In this document: in pieces, positions 45,491-53,738 of the stretch | Layout: each line of letters opens with the position of its first letter | Position numbering within the stretch: the first letter of the stretch is position 1 | DNA from: an uncultured Caulobacterales bacterium | Lineage (GTDB): Bacteria; Pseudomonadota; Alphaproteobacteria; Caulobacterales; Maricaulaceae | Length of the DNA: 64,000 nucleotides | Direction of reading: 5' to 3' | Assembly (NCBI GenBank): GCA_938009235.1 | Contig: CALLIK010000005.1 | Coordinates: forward strand, 1-64,000 | Program-made: the position numbers and the translations under genes | Notes under the pieces: model-generated | Databases searched by the model: none | What the model was told of the DNA's origin: nothing | Seen by the model: the letters and a program-made list of their open reading frames with translations, nothing else

Positions 45491-46770
45491 ACCGAAGTCG
45501 CCTGTTTCGTTTCGCGCTCGTTCCAAGCCAGTGCAATGTAGATAACACCTGACAAGATGACTGCGTCCATGGCCGCAATTTTAGTGAGCGTTGGAATAAG
45601 GCCTTCTGAGGCCAAAACCGCGACAACTGCGCCGACAGCCCAGGCTGCGAAGCCCTTCCAATTCAAAGTTTTATTATCATCCAATGTTTCGATTTTGTAG
45701 ATGCCAGGCCGAATTAGCAGAGCGTCGATCATCAATACCCCTGCAACAGGAATGAAGATAACTGAGAGCCAGAACAAGAAGGTGATGAAGCTGTCGAGGA
45801 TATTCATCAACGCCGCCGCCACTCCAATCACGCCGAGCGCAATTGTCAAAAAGACGGTTTTTAATTTCGGAAACGTCGCCTTCATCCCAAGTACAGCACT
45901 GTAAAGGTTTAGCGAGTTGAGAACCCAACTGCCCGCAATCACGATAATAAATGCGCCAATCCCCAAATTGAGGTCCAACATAATTTCAAGAACATCGTCT
46001 TTACCTGATGTTGCGCCAGCAAGCGCAGCTGCCCCCATAACCACCGTCTGGACGATGAAATAGGAAATAACGGCTGTATAGATCGCGCCGCTCCAATGTT
46101 TCACAAAACGGGTAATATCTGGCAGGATGATTGCGCCAATTATGATCGCGCCAACAATCGCAGAGATCCCCTCACCTACCGTCAGAGTTTCAACCTTTTC
46201 CACGGCGAAAACTTCAGACAAAGTCTGAGTGGAGAGCGCGAATTTCGCGAGCAAGACCGTAACGACAACCAAAACAGGGACAAGCAAGCTCGCCAAAATA
46301 TTGATGGCTTTAAACCCGATCAATGTTGTGAGCGTCATGCAGAAGCTTGCAAATATAGCGAGGCCCACAGGCGGCAGTTCAACGCCCCAAACGTCGCGGC
46401 CCAAACCTGCAACCGCATCCATGAAGAGGTTTATGTTCACACCGAACCACCCCAATAGAGATATTGCGAAAGCAATATTGACAAAACTCGCGCCGTGATC
46501 CCCAAATGCAACACGCACCAAGAGATATGAACTCATGCGGGTCTTGGCTCCAATCACGCCCATCACTGCGCCAATGATAACGATGATGACTGACCCCCAA
46601 AGAAGCGCCCAAACCGTATTCATCGGACTCAATCCAGCGCCGACTTCTAGTCCTGTCACAAATGTTGGCAACGAAAACGCGACCATTGCTCCAACCGCCG
46701 CGACACGAGGCCAAGGCACCAACTGGCTGTCACTAATTGTAACGGCTGCAAATTCGCTATTCTCGTCCAC
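45487..46770 (-). CDS. NCS1-family permease (cytosine/allantoin/hydantoin type)
   Basis: A 427-residue, about 12-TM secondary transporter of the CodB-like NCS1 family. The N-terminal PWPRVAAVGAMVAFSLPTFVTGLEVGAGLSP and the LLWGSVIIVIIGAVMGVIGAKTRMSSYLLVRVAFGDHG segment are characteristic. It is first in a three-gene minus operon with tightly overlapping HyuA and DUF917 genes, which points to uptake and breakdown of one small N-heterocycle. The divergent Lrp-type regulator lies 136 bases away. Confidence 0.88.
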   Translation of the reverse strand: MDENSEFAAVTISDSQLVPWPRVAAVGAMVAFSLPTFVTGLEVGAGLSPMNTVWALLWGSVIIVIIGAVMGVIGAKTRMSSYLLVRVAFGDHGASFVNIAFAISLLGWFGVNINLFMDAVAGLGRDVWGVELPPVGLAIFASFCMTLTTLIGFKAINILASLLVPVLVVVTVLLAKFALSTQTLSEVFAVEKVETLTVGEGISAIVGAIIIGAIILPDITRFVKHWSGAIYTAVISYFIVQTVVMGAAALAGATSGKDDVLEIMLDLNLGIGAFIIVIAGSWVLNSLNLYSAVLGMKATFPKLKTVFLTIALGVIGVAAALMNILDSFITFLFWLSVIFIPVAGVLMIDALLIRPGIYKIETLDDNKTLNWKGFAAWAVGAVVAVLASEGLIPTLTKIAAMDAVILSGVIYIALAWNERETKQATSV

Positions 46771-46797
46771 AAGCTTCCCCTTTTATGTGACACTAAC

Positions 46798-46828
46798 TAT
46801 ATTCAAACAGAATTATCCGTCGAATATA
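46798..46828. promoter_or_regulatory. Inverted repeat between permease and Lrp regulator genes
   Basis: TATATTC (46798-46804) and GAATATA (46822-46828) form a perfect 7-bp inverted repeat with a 17-base spacer in an AT-rich divergent promoter region. It is a candidate operator for the Lrp-type regulator. Confidence 0.4.
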
Positions 46829-46906
46829 ACTATATATACGCGGTACAATTTCGTCATTGTAGGTCAATCGAAATTCACTTTATAATAAATGCAAAGTGAG
46901 GACCAC

Positions 46907-47416
46907 ATGGCCGCGAAGAAAAAGAACCTGAAGCTCGACGCGATCAACAAAATGATCCTATCGATCACGCACCTCAATTCGGATATTTCCAACCAAGAAT
47001 TAGCGGAAAAAGTGGGGCTCTCTCCGAGTGCTTGTTTCCAACGCATGAAGGCCCTCAAAGAAGCAGGGTACTTTGTTAGCTTTCATACTGACCTAGACTT
47101 GGACAGAATGGTTGAAAACGTTTTGGCCTATGTCGAATTTACACTCGAGAATAACAGCACTGCCGCGCGCCGAAAGTTTGAAGCCGCTATTGAGGTAATA
47201 CCTGAATTCATGGACTGCTTGCGGATAACGGGTGATGTCGACTACATCTGCTTTACATGTTGCTCAAACACGCAGGCGCTCAACACATTGATAGACGAAG
47301 TTAGTGGCCGCGAAGACCTAGGTATAAAAATTGTCAAAACACGTATCATCCTAGAGCGCGCAAAATGGTATCTCGGATATCCACTAGAAAAACTTAAATG
47401 GATTGATGAGTCTTGA
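46907..47416 (+). CDS. Lrp/AsnC family transcriptional regulator
   Basis: A 169-residue regulator: N-terminal HTH (LDAINKMILSITHLNSDISNQELAEKVGLSPSACFQRMKALKEAGYF) and C-terminal RAM/ligand domain (VLAYVEFTLENN...FMDCLRITGDVDYICFTCCSNTQALNTLIDEV). I chose ATG at 46907, with GAGGA just upstream; an in-frame ATG six codons earlier is possible. It is divergent from the NCS1-HyuA-DUF917 operon and probably controls it in response to substrate or an amino acid product. Confidence 0.9.
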   Translation: MAAKKKNLKLDAINKMILSITHLNSDISNQELAEKVGLSPSACFQRMKALKEAGYFVSFHTDLDLDRMVENVLAYVEFTLENNSTAARRKFEAAIEVIPEFMDCLRITGDVDYICFTCCSNTQALNTLIDEVSGREDLGIKIVKTRIILERAKWYLGYPLEKLKWIDES

Positions 47417-47560
47417 GGTTAGGTGTCGAGCTTTTCCTACTTTCTGAAGATAGTCATTAATTTTATTGAAAAGCTTGAGACCTTGTCATTCAATCCACAA
47501 ACACAACGCTTTGTGATTTCAGACAAATCATTTGTTTGATCAAAAAAATAAACTCTTAGC

Positions 47561-48826
47561 CTACGATCCAATCAATTTCGGAAACGGAATATCTAGAGCT
47601 TGAAGACGCAAAGCCGAGTTCTTGGCCTTGCGTAGTGTTTTGAAGTTCCCTGCTTTAACTTTTCTCAAAAGTTGCAATTGAATGGAGGCCACAGTGTCCA
47701 TCGTGACGCATGTAGAGACCTCTAGATTATTTTGAGCGTAATCCTGCGCGCGCGCCGGTGTCTCTAGACTTTCCTTGATGGACTCCTCTAGGGCAGCTTG
47801 GTTAAGCGGTTCGAAATTAAACCCCTTAAGTCCTTCACGTTCCGTCACATCAATAAAATCACCCATCATTGGATAGGCGGCGGGAGTGCCGTAGATCGCA
47901 GCCTGATGCAGAACACCAGAACTTCCCGTCGTGCTATCATAGTCAAAAATGGCGAGTTTGGCTTGCGTGAAGAATGAGGCGACCTCCTGTTCCGCGACGT
48001 AGCCATGAAACACTACATTTGCGTCTGCCTCATGGTCATTTGCCAAAGCCTTTAGATACCCTGGCGTCGCAGGATGATCGCTTCCGCCAATAACTAACTT
48101 TATTTTCTGCGTTGATGACAGCTCAGCATTCAAATTCTGAATAGCGCCAATTGTACGTTCGAGGCGTTTATAAGTCCCAAATTTCCCCATCGTCACAATC
48201 GTTCTAGGGCGGTGGACAAGCTCAGTTATTTGGGCGTTGGCGGCTTGCGGAAAAGAGCCATGCGGCACCATGAATGCGTTCTTGGCCTTATATTTCTCAT
48301 TCAAAATATCCCAAAAACTATCCAATGTCACGGTCATGAAACCCGTCATCAACATTGTCTTCGTCACAAAGTAACTCGCAGCACTGACCAGTTTTTGTCG
48401 TAACGGACTTTTGGCAAGATTGGTTTTGCTAAGGTCCACGGCTTCAACAAGGTTGTGCATGATCACGCCCGAAGGCACCGATAGTTTCTGCGAAATTGCA
48501 GGCGCGAGTAAGCCAAGGGCCGCCGGAATTTCACTGTCCCCGAAGGATGCCGTTTGAAGATTATATAGAGCGCCCTCAGCATCAGACGCTTTGATGGCGC
48601 GTAAGATATGAAACCCTGCAAGCGGGCTATTGAACTGCCAAATCCGCTGTACCTCTACCTTCGGGCCAAGATCCAATTCTGGCAGTACGCCGTCATATTT
48701 ATCAGCGATAACGATAATTTTTTTAACATCCTGTCTGGCGGCGAAGGCATTCACAAGATGAAAACCGTATTCGTTCAAAGAGCCTGCGCTGGGAGGGAAG
48801 GCCGTAACAATTGCGATCGTTTTCAT
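47561..48826 (-). CDS. GT4-type glycosyltransferase
   Basis: A 421-residue GT-B fold glycosyltransferase without TM. The N-domain begins TIAIVTAFPPSAGSLNEYGFHLVNAF; the C-domain shows RTIVTMGKFGTYKRLERTIGAI, KLVIGGSDH, VVFHGYVAEQEVASFFTQAKLAIFDYDSTTGSSGVLHQAAIYGTPA. The usual E-x7-E motif is altered. It is the last gene of the minus operon, overlapping the glycosidase-like gene by four bases. A role in building the repeat unit of the surface polysaccharide is inferred. Confidence 0.82.
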   Translation of the reverse strand: MKTIAIVTAFPPSAGSLNEYGFHLVNAFAARQDVKKIIVIADKYDGVLPELDLGPKVEVQRIWQFNSPLAGFHILRAIKASDAEGALYNLQTASFGDSEIPAALGLLAPAISQKLSVPSGVIMHNLVEAVDLSKTNLAKSPLRQKLVSAASYFVTKTMLMTGFMTVTLDSFWDILNEKYKAKNAFMVPHGSFPQAANAQITELVHRPRTIVTMGKFGTYKRLERTIGAIQNLNAELSSTQKIKLVIGGSDHPATPGYLKALANDHEADANVVFHGYVAEQEVASFFTQAKLAIFDYDSTTGSSGVLHQAAIYGTPAAYPMMGDFIDVTEREGLKGFNFEPLNQAALEESIKESLETPARAQDYAQNNLEVSTCVTMDTVASIQLQLLRKVKAGNFKTLRKAKNSALRLQALDIPFPKLIGS

Positions 48827-50340
48827 GGGAGTCTCCTAGACTGACTAATTTTTTGTGTGAGTTGCGCTGCGCGCTTTACGGCGTGTGCCTCAAGAATATT
48901 TTTCGCGGGGCGAGCGGACCCATCTTCGCGGATGAGACCAAAATGTTGCTGTTGGGCCTTGCGCCAAGGCCTGCGCCCAACGACGTCACTGCCGACATGA
49001 TCGAAGTCGTTCAGCGTCCAAACGAATATACCGTCGACCTCTAAAGCTTGATCAAGTTGACGTTCCAGACGGGATGCCTGTTTGGCTTCTGCTGAGCGTG
49101 TTGTTCTAAATGGAGTCCAAATCGTGGAGCCCAGCTCCGTTATCATCACGGGCTTTTCATCAACTCTGGCTTTGATTTCGTTCAAACGTTCGGCAAATCC
49201 CGTTGGATTTCCGTATTCATGATAGGTCACGAAATCGACGACATCTTTCAGGCCCATCGCGGACGTTGGTTGCGACCATCCAACCGTCACAGCGAGATCG
49301 GGGTAGGTCACTTGTATATGGCGCGTCATGACCGTCAACCAGCCCTCGACAAGGCCCTGCCCCCATCCTTCAAAATCCAAGTCGGCTTGGTTTTTTATAT
49401 CAACACCTAGGATCGCGGGGTGATCGGACACGTCCGCTAGCACCTGATCAATATGGTCAACGTCTTGCTGAAGATTGGACAGCGTATAATCTGGACGAAG
49501 ATCAAAGAGTGTCACGAGCACCATTATGTCTTCCGCAGCGCAGAGATCTAAAAATATACGAAATTTCGAATTTGCGTCTTCTTGTGTCGTCTTGTAATCG
49601 AAATATGCGTGGTTCAGGAAGACACGCACTGAATTCGCCTTCATATTTTTAATTACGCGAAGGTCAGATTTAATTTCTGCCACAGGGAACTTTGTCCAAA
49701 AATCTTTCCAAGACGCCGAAGCCGGGTAGTAATTCACTCCAACGAAGCCTTTAGAAAATTTCGATGCAAACCGCCCGTTACGGTTTTCTACAATTAGCGG
49801 CTCATTATTTATGACTTCAGATGTCTTTTGCACCCAACCGGCTTGGGTCTGATAAAATCTGAATAACCGGGTCTCATTTGCGATTTCACCAATGGCAATC
49901 ACGCCCTCCTGGCGGTCCAGATCATACTTTACCCGCAAACTCGTCTCTTTCACATTCGTGACACGTAAGTCTCTGTTCGTGTGGGCCTCGCTAAACTCTC
50001 GACCTAGACGCACGGTAATTTTGCAAGATGTAGCAGTGTCCGCACAAGACGCCTCTTTCGCGGCAACCAAGGCTTGCCCAGTTACGGGCGTTGTCGGCCT
50101 AGCGGTCCAATTTGGCTGCTCAACACGCCTAACAATGGACACAAGCTCCTTACGATCTTGAGAGGGAAGATCGTCAGCATCGTCAGCCCATTCCGCATCC
50201 AGCACGTTAGCGGGGGCGGTAAGGTGCTCATGCAAATAGTCACTCGACCCCATCGGCGACTCTATGAGGCTAGACAAGATACCTGCGAACACAACGCCAG
50301 ACAACAAAATGGCAAGGGCTATTGGGACTCGTTTTTTCAT
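48823..50340 (-). CDS. Membrane-anchored glycoside hydrolase-like (clan A TIM barrel) protein
   Basis: A 505-residue protein with an N-terminal TM/signal anchor (about 6-25), a beta-rich part (60-190), and a TIM barrel (about 195-490) of the GH5-like clan A type: FVGVNYYPASASW, NSVRVFLNHAYFDY, ILGVDIKNQAD, VTYHEYGNP, and PVMITELGSTIW with the probable nucleophile Glu402. At the position where the family has Asn-Glu (acid/base) the sequence has Asn317-Gln318, so activity may be lost or changed. It lies between a secreted Ig-like protein and a GT4 gene. A role in trimming or binding the exported polysaccharide is inferred. Confidence 0.72.
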   Translation of the reverse strand: MKKRVPIALAILLSGVVFAGILSSLIESPMGSSDYLHEHLTAPANVLDAEWADDADDLPSQDRKELVSIVRRVEQPNWTARPTTPVTGQALVAAKEASCADTATSCKITVRLGREFSEAHTNRDLRVTNVKETSLRVKYDLDRQEGVIAIGEIANETRLFRFYQTQAGWVQKTSEVINNEPLIVENRNGRFASKFSKGFVGVNYYPASASWKDFWTKFPVAEIKSDLRVIKNMKANSVRVFLNHAYFDYKTTQEDANSKFRIFLDLCAAEDIMVLVTLFDLRPDYTLSNLQQDVDHIDQVLADVSDHPAILGVDIKNQADLDFEGWGQGLVEGWLTVMTRHIQVTYPDLAVTVGWSQPTSAMGLKDVVDFVTYHEYGNPTGFAERLNEIKARVDEKPVMITELGSTIWTPFRTTRSAEAKQASRLERQLDQALEVDGIFVWTLNDFDHVGSDVVGRRPWRKAQQQHFGLIREDGSARPAKNILEAHAVKRAAQLTQKISQSRRLP

Positions 50341-50363
50341 ATAAAAGGAAGAAACCGTGATAT

Positions 50364-51053
50364 CTAAGCGCTCCCATTGTTACATAACGCCGAAACATCA
50401 GAAGATATAACGTCCGTGTTTTTTAGGGTGGCCCTAATTCTTAGGGGCGACTTAAATTTAGCGGGGCAGCGGCTCGCAAAAATGATACGACTGTTTGAAA
50501 GTTGTATGTTTTCTGAGCTTTTGACGCCGTGTTGATCAATCCAATCCAACGAGACTAGCGTTTGATCTGAAACTGCATTGCCAAAGTCATCCGTTATTAC
50601 ATCAGATCGAATATCGATCGATTGCGAATGATGAGAGCGTTTTGTTACAAGGTCAAATACAGCAGGTTGCCCCACGCTAACCATGACGGATGCGGCCTTA
50701 GAAACAACACCGTCAACCCGCGCCACAAAATCCATCATACCTGAATTAGACTGGGCATTTATATCAAAAGATACCAGTCCGTCTGTTGCGGTATCCGTTA
50801 AGGTCGTTTCAGTCCCATCTACTAAATAGGTCAATTCAACATCTTTGTTATGCGCGCTAATCCCACCGCTCTCCGTGACTTCTACAGTCACATGGATGAC
50901 TTGCCCTGGCGTGACTGTTTGCGGTCCAGCATATGTCTGAACCATATCAGTTGGCATGTGCGCCCATGCTTGCGCGTGCACAAAAACTGGAAAAACTCCA
51001 ACCGTCGCGATGAATGACAAGAGGCAATACAGGGCTTTCATACGTTGGGTCAT
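50364..51053 (-). CDS. Secreted protein with Ig-like repeats, first gene of the minus polysaccharide operon
   Basis: About 229 residues from the ATG at 51053. Signal peptide MTQRMKALYCLLSFIATVGVFPVFVHAQAWA; then one clear Ig/invasin-like beta module (about 35-135: GPQTVTPGQVIHVTVEVTESGGISAHNKDVELTYLVDG...) and a second beta-rich module (about 136-229) with two Cys. The frame is open 77 codons further upstream, but that part overlaps the divergent promoter region and has no ribosome binding site. A sigma-54 type promoter at 51088-51103 fits this start (leader about 25 bases). Function unknown; a surface or scaffold role is inferred. Confidence 0.65.
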   Translation of the reverse strand: MTQRMKALYCLLSFIATVGVFPVFVHAQAWAHMPTDMVQTYAGPQTVTPGQVIHVTVEVTESGGISAHNKDVELTYLVDGTETTLTDTATDGLVSFDINAQSNSGMMDFVARVDGVVSKAASVMVSVGQPAVFDLVTKRSHHSQSIDIRSDVITDDFGNAVSDQTLVSLDWIDQHGVKSSENIQLSNSRIIFASRCPAKFKSPLRIRATLKNTDVISSDVSALCNNGSA

Positions 51054-51087
51054 AGATCTTTTCTTTGCGAAGTTACCTATGAGGGGT

Positions 51088-51103
51088 TGCAATGGACATG
51101 CCG
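51088..51103 (-). promoter_or_regulatory. Sigma-54 type -24/-12 promoter, minus operon
   Basis: Minus strand reads CGGCATGTCCATTGCA: GG and GC separated by exactly ten bases, close to the consensus TGGCACG-N4-TTGCA. Predicted start about 51078, 25 bases before the ATG. Confidence 0.65.
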
Positions 51104-51152
51104 TAGAAAACGCCTTGTTTTCGCGCTTAATCGCGCAAAATTGCAAAATTAG

Positions 51153-51169
51153 ATTTGCGAAATGCAAAT
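51153..51169. promoter_or_regulatory. Palindromic upstream activator site shared by divergent sigma-54 promoters
   Basis: ATTTGC-N5-GCAAAT, perfect 6-bp arms, centred at 51161. It is 83 bases from each predicted start (51078 and 51244). Further TTTGC/GCAAA half-sites lie at 51134-51147 and 51180-51187. It is a candidate binding site of the sigma-54 dependent regulator encoded at 62130-63593. Confidence 0.55.
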
Positions 51170-51217
51170 GTCTTTTCTGATTTGCAAAGGAAACATGCCC
51201 AATCCCCTTAAAAATAG

Positions 51218-51233
51218 CGGCCCAGAATTTGCG
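51218..51233 (+). promoter_or_regulatory. Sigma-54 type -24/-12 promoter, GT2 operon
   Basis: CGGCCCAGAATTTGCG: GG and GC separated by ten bases, TTTGC at -12. Predicted start about 51244, followed by GGAG (51253) and ATG 51263. Confidence 0.6.
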
Positions 51234-51262
51234 TGGGTATCTTCGAAATATTGGAGATGAAA

Positions 51263-52435
51263 ATGACCGAATACGCGACATCACATCACGACACCGCCTT
51301 AACTAATACCGTATCGAAGCCTGTGGTTTGGACTCATAATAGAACGTCTATTATCATTCCATGTTATAATGAGGCCGACCGATTACACCTCGAAGTCTTT
51401 CTTAACTTCGCAAGGCAGAACCCAAAAATTTCATTCGTATTTGTAGATGATGGTTCGAAAGACTTGACCATTAGCTTGCTCTGCGGCGCAATGGCGGCAT
51501 TACCCAGTCAGGTGGATGTTTTAACAATGGCGAGAAATGCAGGTAAAGCCGAAGCGGTACGGCACGGCCTTAAATTCGCAGCCAAACGCGGTGACAAGTA
51601 TATAGCGTTTCTGGACGCCGATCTTGCGACCCCTTTGAACGCGATTAATGACTTCATTTCTGTCGCCGATAGATTGGATAACATTGACGTTGTCTTTGGG
51701 TCACGTGCTGGCGGCCTTGGTCGGCGTGTTTACCGTGACATCCACCGCAAAATGATTTCCCTCGTTTGCGCATCAATGGGACGATTAGCGACAGGTTTGG
51801 CGCTCAAGGATACACAATGCGGCGCGAAATTATTCCGGAACACGGAACTCCTCAACAACTGTCTCGAAACCCCTTTCACAGCTGGATGGCTTTTCGATGT
51901 TGAGCTTTTTCTTAGAATTTCAAACCCCAACAAACGAAAACGGGAAAACTTCTTTGAATACCCCGTTCTAGAATGGACGGAAATCCCAGGATCAAACATC
52001 AAATTTTCAGACGTCATTAAGGGCGGCTTTAAAATGACATCGCTCATTTTCAATCAATGGAAAATTCGAGCACGTTATCGGAAGAGACGAAGCCTGCCGG
52101 AACCATCGCTAACGCAACATCTTCGCTCTGGGGATACTTTAAACACGCAAAGCATTCGTTCAATGGAAGCTATCATTTCAGATGAAAAACATCTCATCAC
52201 TTTAGATTTCTCCAAGGTAAAGACCTTAGGACCTTCTGTTTTCACAACACTTACAGAAGTCTGCGAAAGCTTGATAGCGCGCGGTAAAGACGTGTCTATT
52301 TTCTTACCTGATAATACTGACGTGTTGTCAGCTGCGCGTCGGTCCTCCATCACAGCCCTTTTTAACTGTACAATCAAAACGAGCCTTCCAAGCCACTTTG
52401 CGGACAACGCACGCTTTTCATTAACGGAGGCGTAA
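51263..52435 (+). CDS. GT2 glycosyltransferase fused to a C-terminal STAS-like domain
   Basis: A 390-residue protein. Residues about 25-260 are a DPM1-type GT2: TSIIIPCYNEADRLHLEVFL, FVFVDDGSKD, ARNAGKAEAVRHGL, the metal-binding FLDADLATPL, and GSRAGGLGRRVYRDIHRKMIS. Residues about 295-385 resemble a STAS/anti-sigma antagonist domain (LITLDFSKVKTLGPSVFTTLTEVCESLIARGKDVSIFL), with Ser in the usual phospho-Ser loop. No TM. I chose ATG 51263: GGAG lies six bases upstream and it follows the sigma-54 start site. The downstream flippase begins at the next base. The fusion suggests regulated sugar transfer. Confidence 0.8.
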   Translation: MTEYATSHHDTALTNTVSKPVVWTHNRTSIIIPCYNEADRLHLEVFLNFARQNPKISFVFVDDGSKDLTISLLCGAMAALPSQVDVLTMARNAGKAEAVRHGLKFAAKRGDKYIAFLDADLATPLNAINDFISVADRLDNIDVVFGSRAGGLGRRVYRDIHRKMISLVCASMGRLATGLALKDTQCGAKLFRNTELLNNCLETPFTAGWLFDVELFLRISNPNKRKRENFFEYPVLEWTEIPGSNIKFSDVIKGGFKMTSLIFNQWKIRARYRKRRSLPEPSLTQHLRSGDTLNTQSIRSMEAIISDEKHLITLDFSKVKTLGPSVFTTLTEVCESLIARGKDVSIFLPDNTDVLSAARRSSITALFNCTIKTSLPSHFADNARFSLTEA

Positions 52436-53737
52436 ATGTCTCGTTCACTCAAACATCCCCTTCAAACCTCTTTTCATGCCCTACGCTCAAATGCCCTCGT
52501 CGGGCCTGCGGCGGTCCTGTTCATTTCTGCAAACATAGCAAATGTTGCGAATTTGGCTTTCAACATGGTGTTTGCGCGGGTGATGGGCCCTGCGGCCTTT
52601 GCCGACCTGACGCTACTCCTGACGCTCAAACTTGGAGTTTTGTCATTCTTAGGCGCTCTCCAATTCGCATTTGCGGAAATGGCCGCGAAGGAAAAAGACA
52701 TAACACTTAGTCATCGACGTGCACAGAGTCTGTCATGGCAAAGTCTCAAATTTTCTATTCCTGCGATGTTTATTATCATGGCTTTGGCAAATTATGTTTC
52801 GACGGCGTTAAACTTCTCATCCCCAGCCGCGCTGTGTATCTTGGCACTCGCGGTTCCTTTCTTTCTTCCGATGGTAATTTATCGGGGCCTCACACAGGGA
52901 CTTATTGATTTACCTAAGATCATACTCTCCATTCAATCCGAATGGATAATCCGCCTCTTCGGGAGTTTGATACTATGGAAAATGGAGTTCGGGTTAACAG
53001 GCATTGCCGTCGCCGTTGGTTTGTCGATTTTCGCAGGGTTTATTTTCTCGACGCGTAAAGATGATTGGAACCGGCCTCAACCTCAGAGGAAAGCTACTGT
53101 TGATGGGCAAACAAAAGCTCTTGGCATCGCAGTCATGCCATATCTGATTTTACAGATTGCCCAAGTTTTGGTTCTCGATAGCGACATCATCCTTGCGAAG
53201 GTCAATTTCTCTGCTGAAACAGCGGGTCTCGTTGCGGGATTACTCCTCATTCAACGCGTGTTTTTCTTCGCATTTTTATCTTGCTCAACCATCCTTCAGC
53301 CCTTTGTCGCCAAACAGCAAGACACCGACAGGTCGCCCAAGGAACTTCTGATGCTTCTGGGCGCAATCGCGATAATAACTGCGCTCGCGCTTGTCATTAT
53401 CCTGCCGAATTCAGACCTAATTGTTCGCATTATGTTAGGCGATGAATATGCGGCGTTATCATCAATTGTTTGGATCAGCGCGCTGACAGGGGCTGTCTTC
53501 ATAGGTAGTCACCTCTGCGCAATCTATCAAATTGCGAAAGGGAAGTCATTTGCCGCGATGGTCGTCTTGTTCTTTGGTATCATTCAACTGCTTTCGCTCT
53601 TCGCAGTTAATCACTTCTTACCTGACATAGGGCTACAAGCCTACTTCAGCTTTAAGTTGATGATTCAAGTGGCCTGTACGGCAATCTTATTGGGAGGCAT
53701 TCTAATGCCGCTAAACAGAGACAAACAGACGACGTAA
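52436..53737 (+). CDS. MOP-superfamily polysaccharide flippase-like membrane protein
   Basis: A 433-residue, about 12-TM protein of the MATE/Wzx-type MOP superfamily: FISANIANVANLAFNMVFARVMGPAAFADLTLLLTL at the N-terminus, with regular TM pairs to LILPNSDLIVRIMLGDEYAALSSIVWISALTGAVF and the C-terminal KLMIQVACTAILLGGI. GGAGG precedes the ATG, which directly follows the GT2 TAA. It probably translocates a lipid-linked glycan across the inner membrane. Confidence 0.82.
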   Translation: MSRSLKHPLQTSFHALRSNALVGPAAVLFISANIANVANLAFNMVFARVMGPAAFADLTLLLTLKLGVLSFLGALQFAFAEMAAKEKDITLSHRRAQSLSWQSLKFSIPAMFIIMALANYVSTALNFSSPAALCILALAVPFFLPMVIYRGLTQGLIDLPKIILSIQSEWIIRLFGSLILWKMEFGLTGIAVAVGLSIFAGFIFSTRKDDWNRPQPQRKATVDGQTKALGIAVMPYLILQIAQVLVLDSDIILAKVNFSAETAGLVAGLLLIQRVFFFAFLSCSTILQPFVAKQQDTDRSPKELLMLLGAIAIITALALVIILPNSDLIVRIMLGDEYAALSSIVWISALTGAVFIGSHLCAIYQIAKGKSFAAMVVLFFGIIQLLSLFAVNHFLPDIGLQAYFSFKLMIQVACTAILLGGILMPLNRDKQTT

Positions 53738-53738
53738 T

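Noticed and set aside
51054-51284. N-terminal extension of the Ig-like secreted protein
   Set aside because: It would cover the divergent sigma-54 promoters and palindrome and has no ribosome binding site; a good signal peptide begins at 51053.
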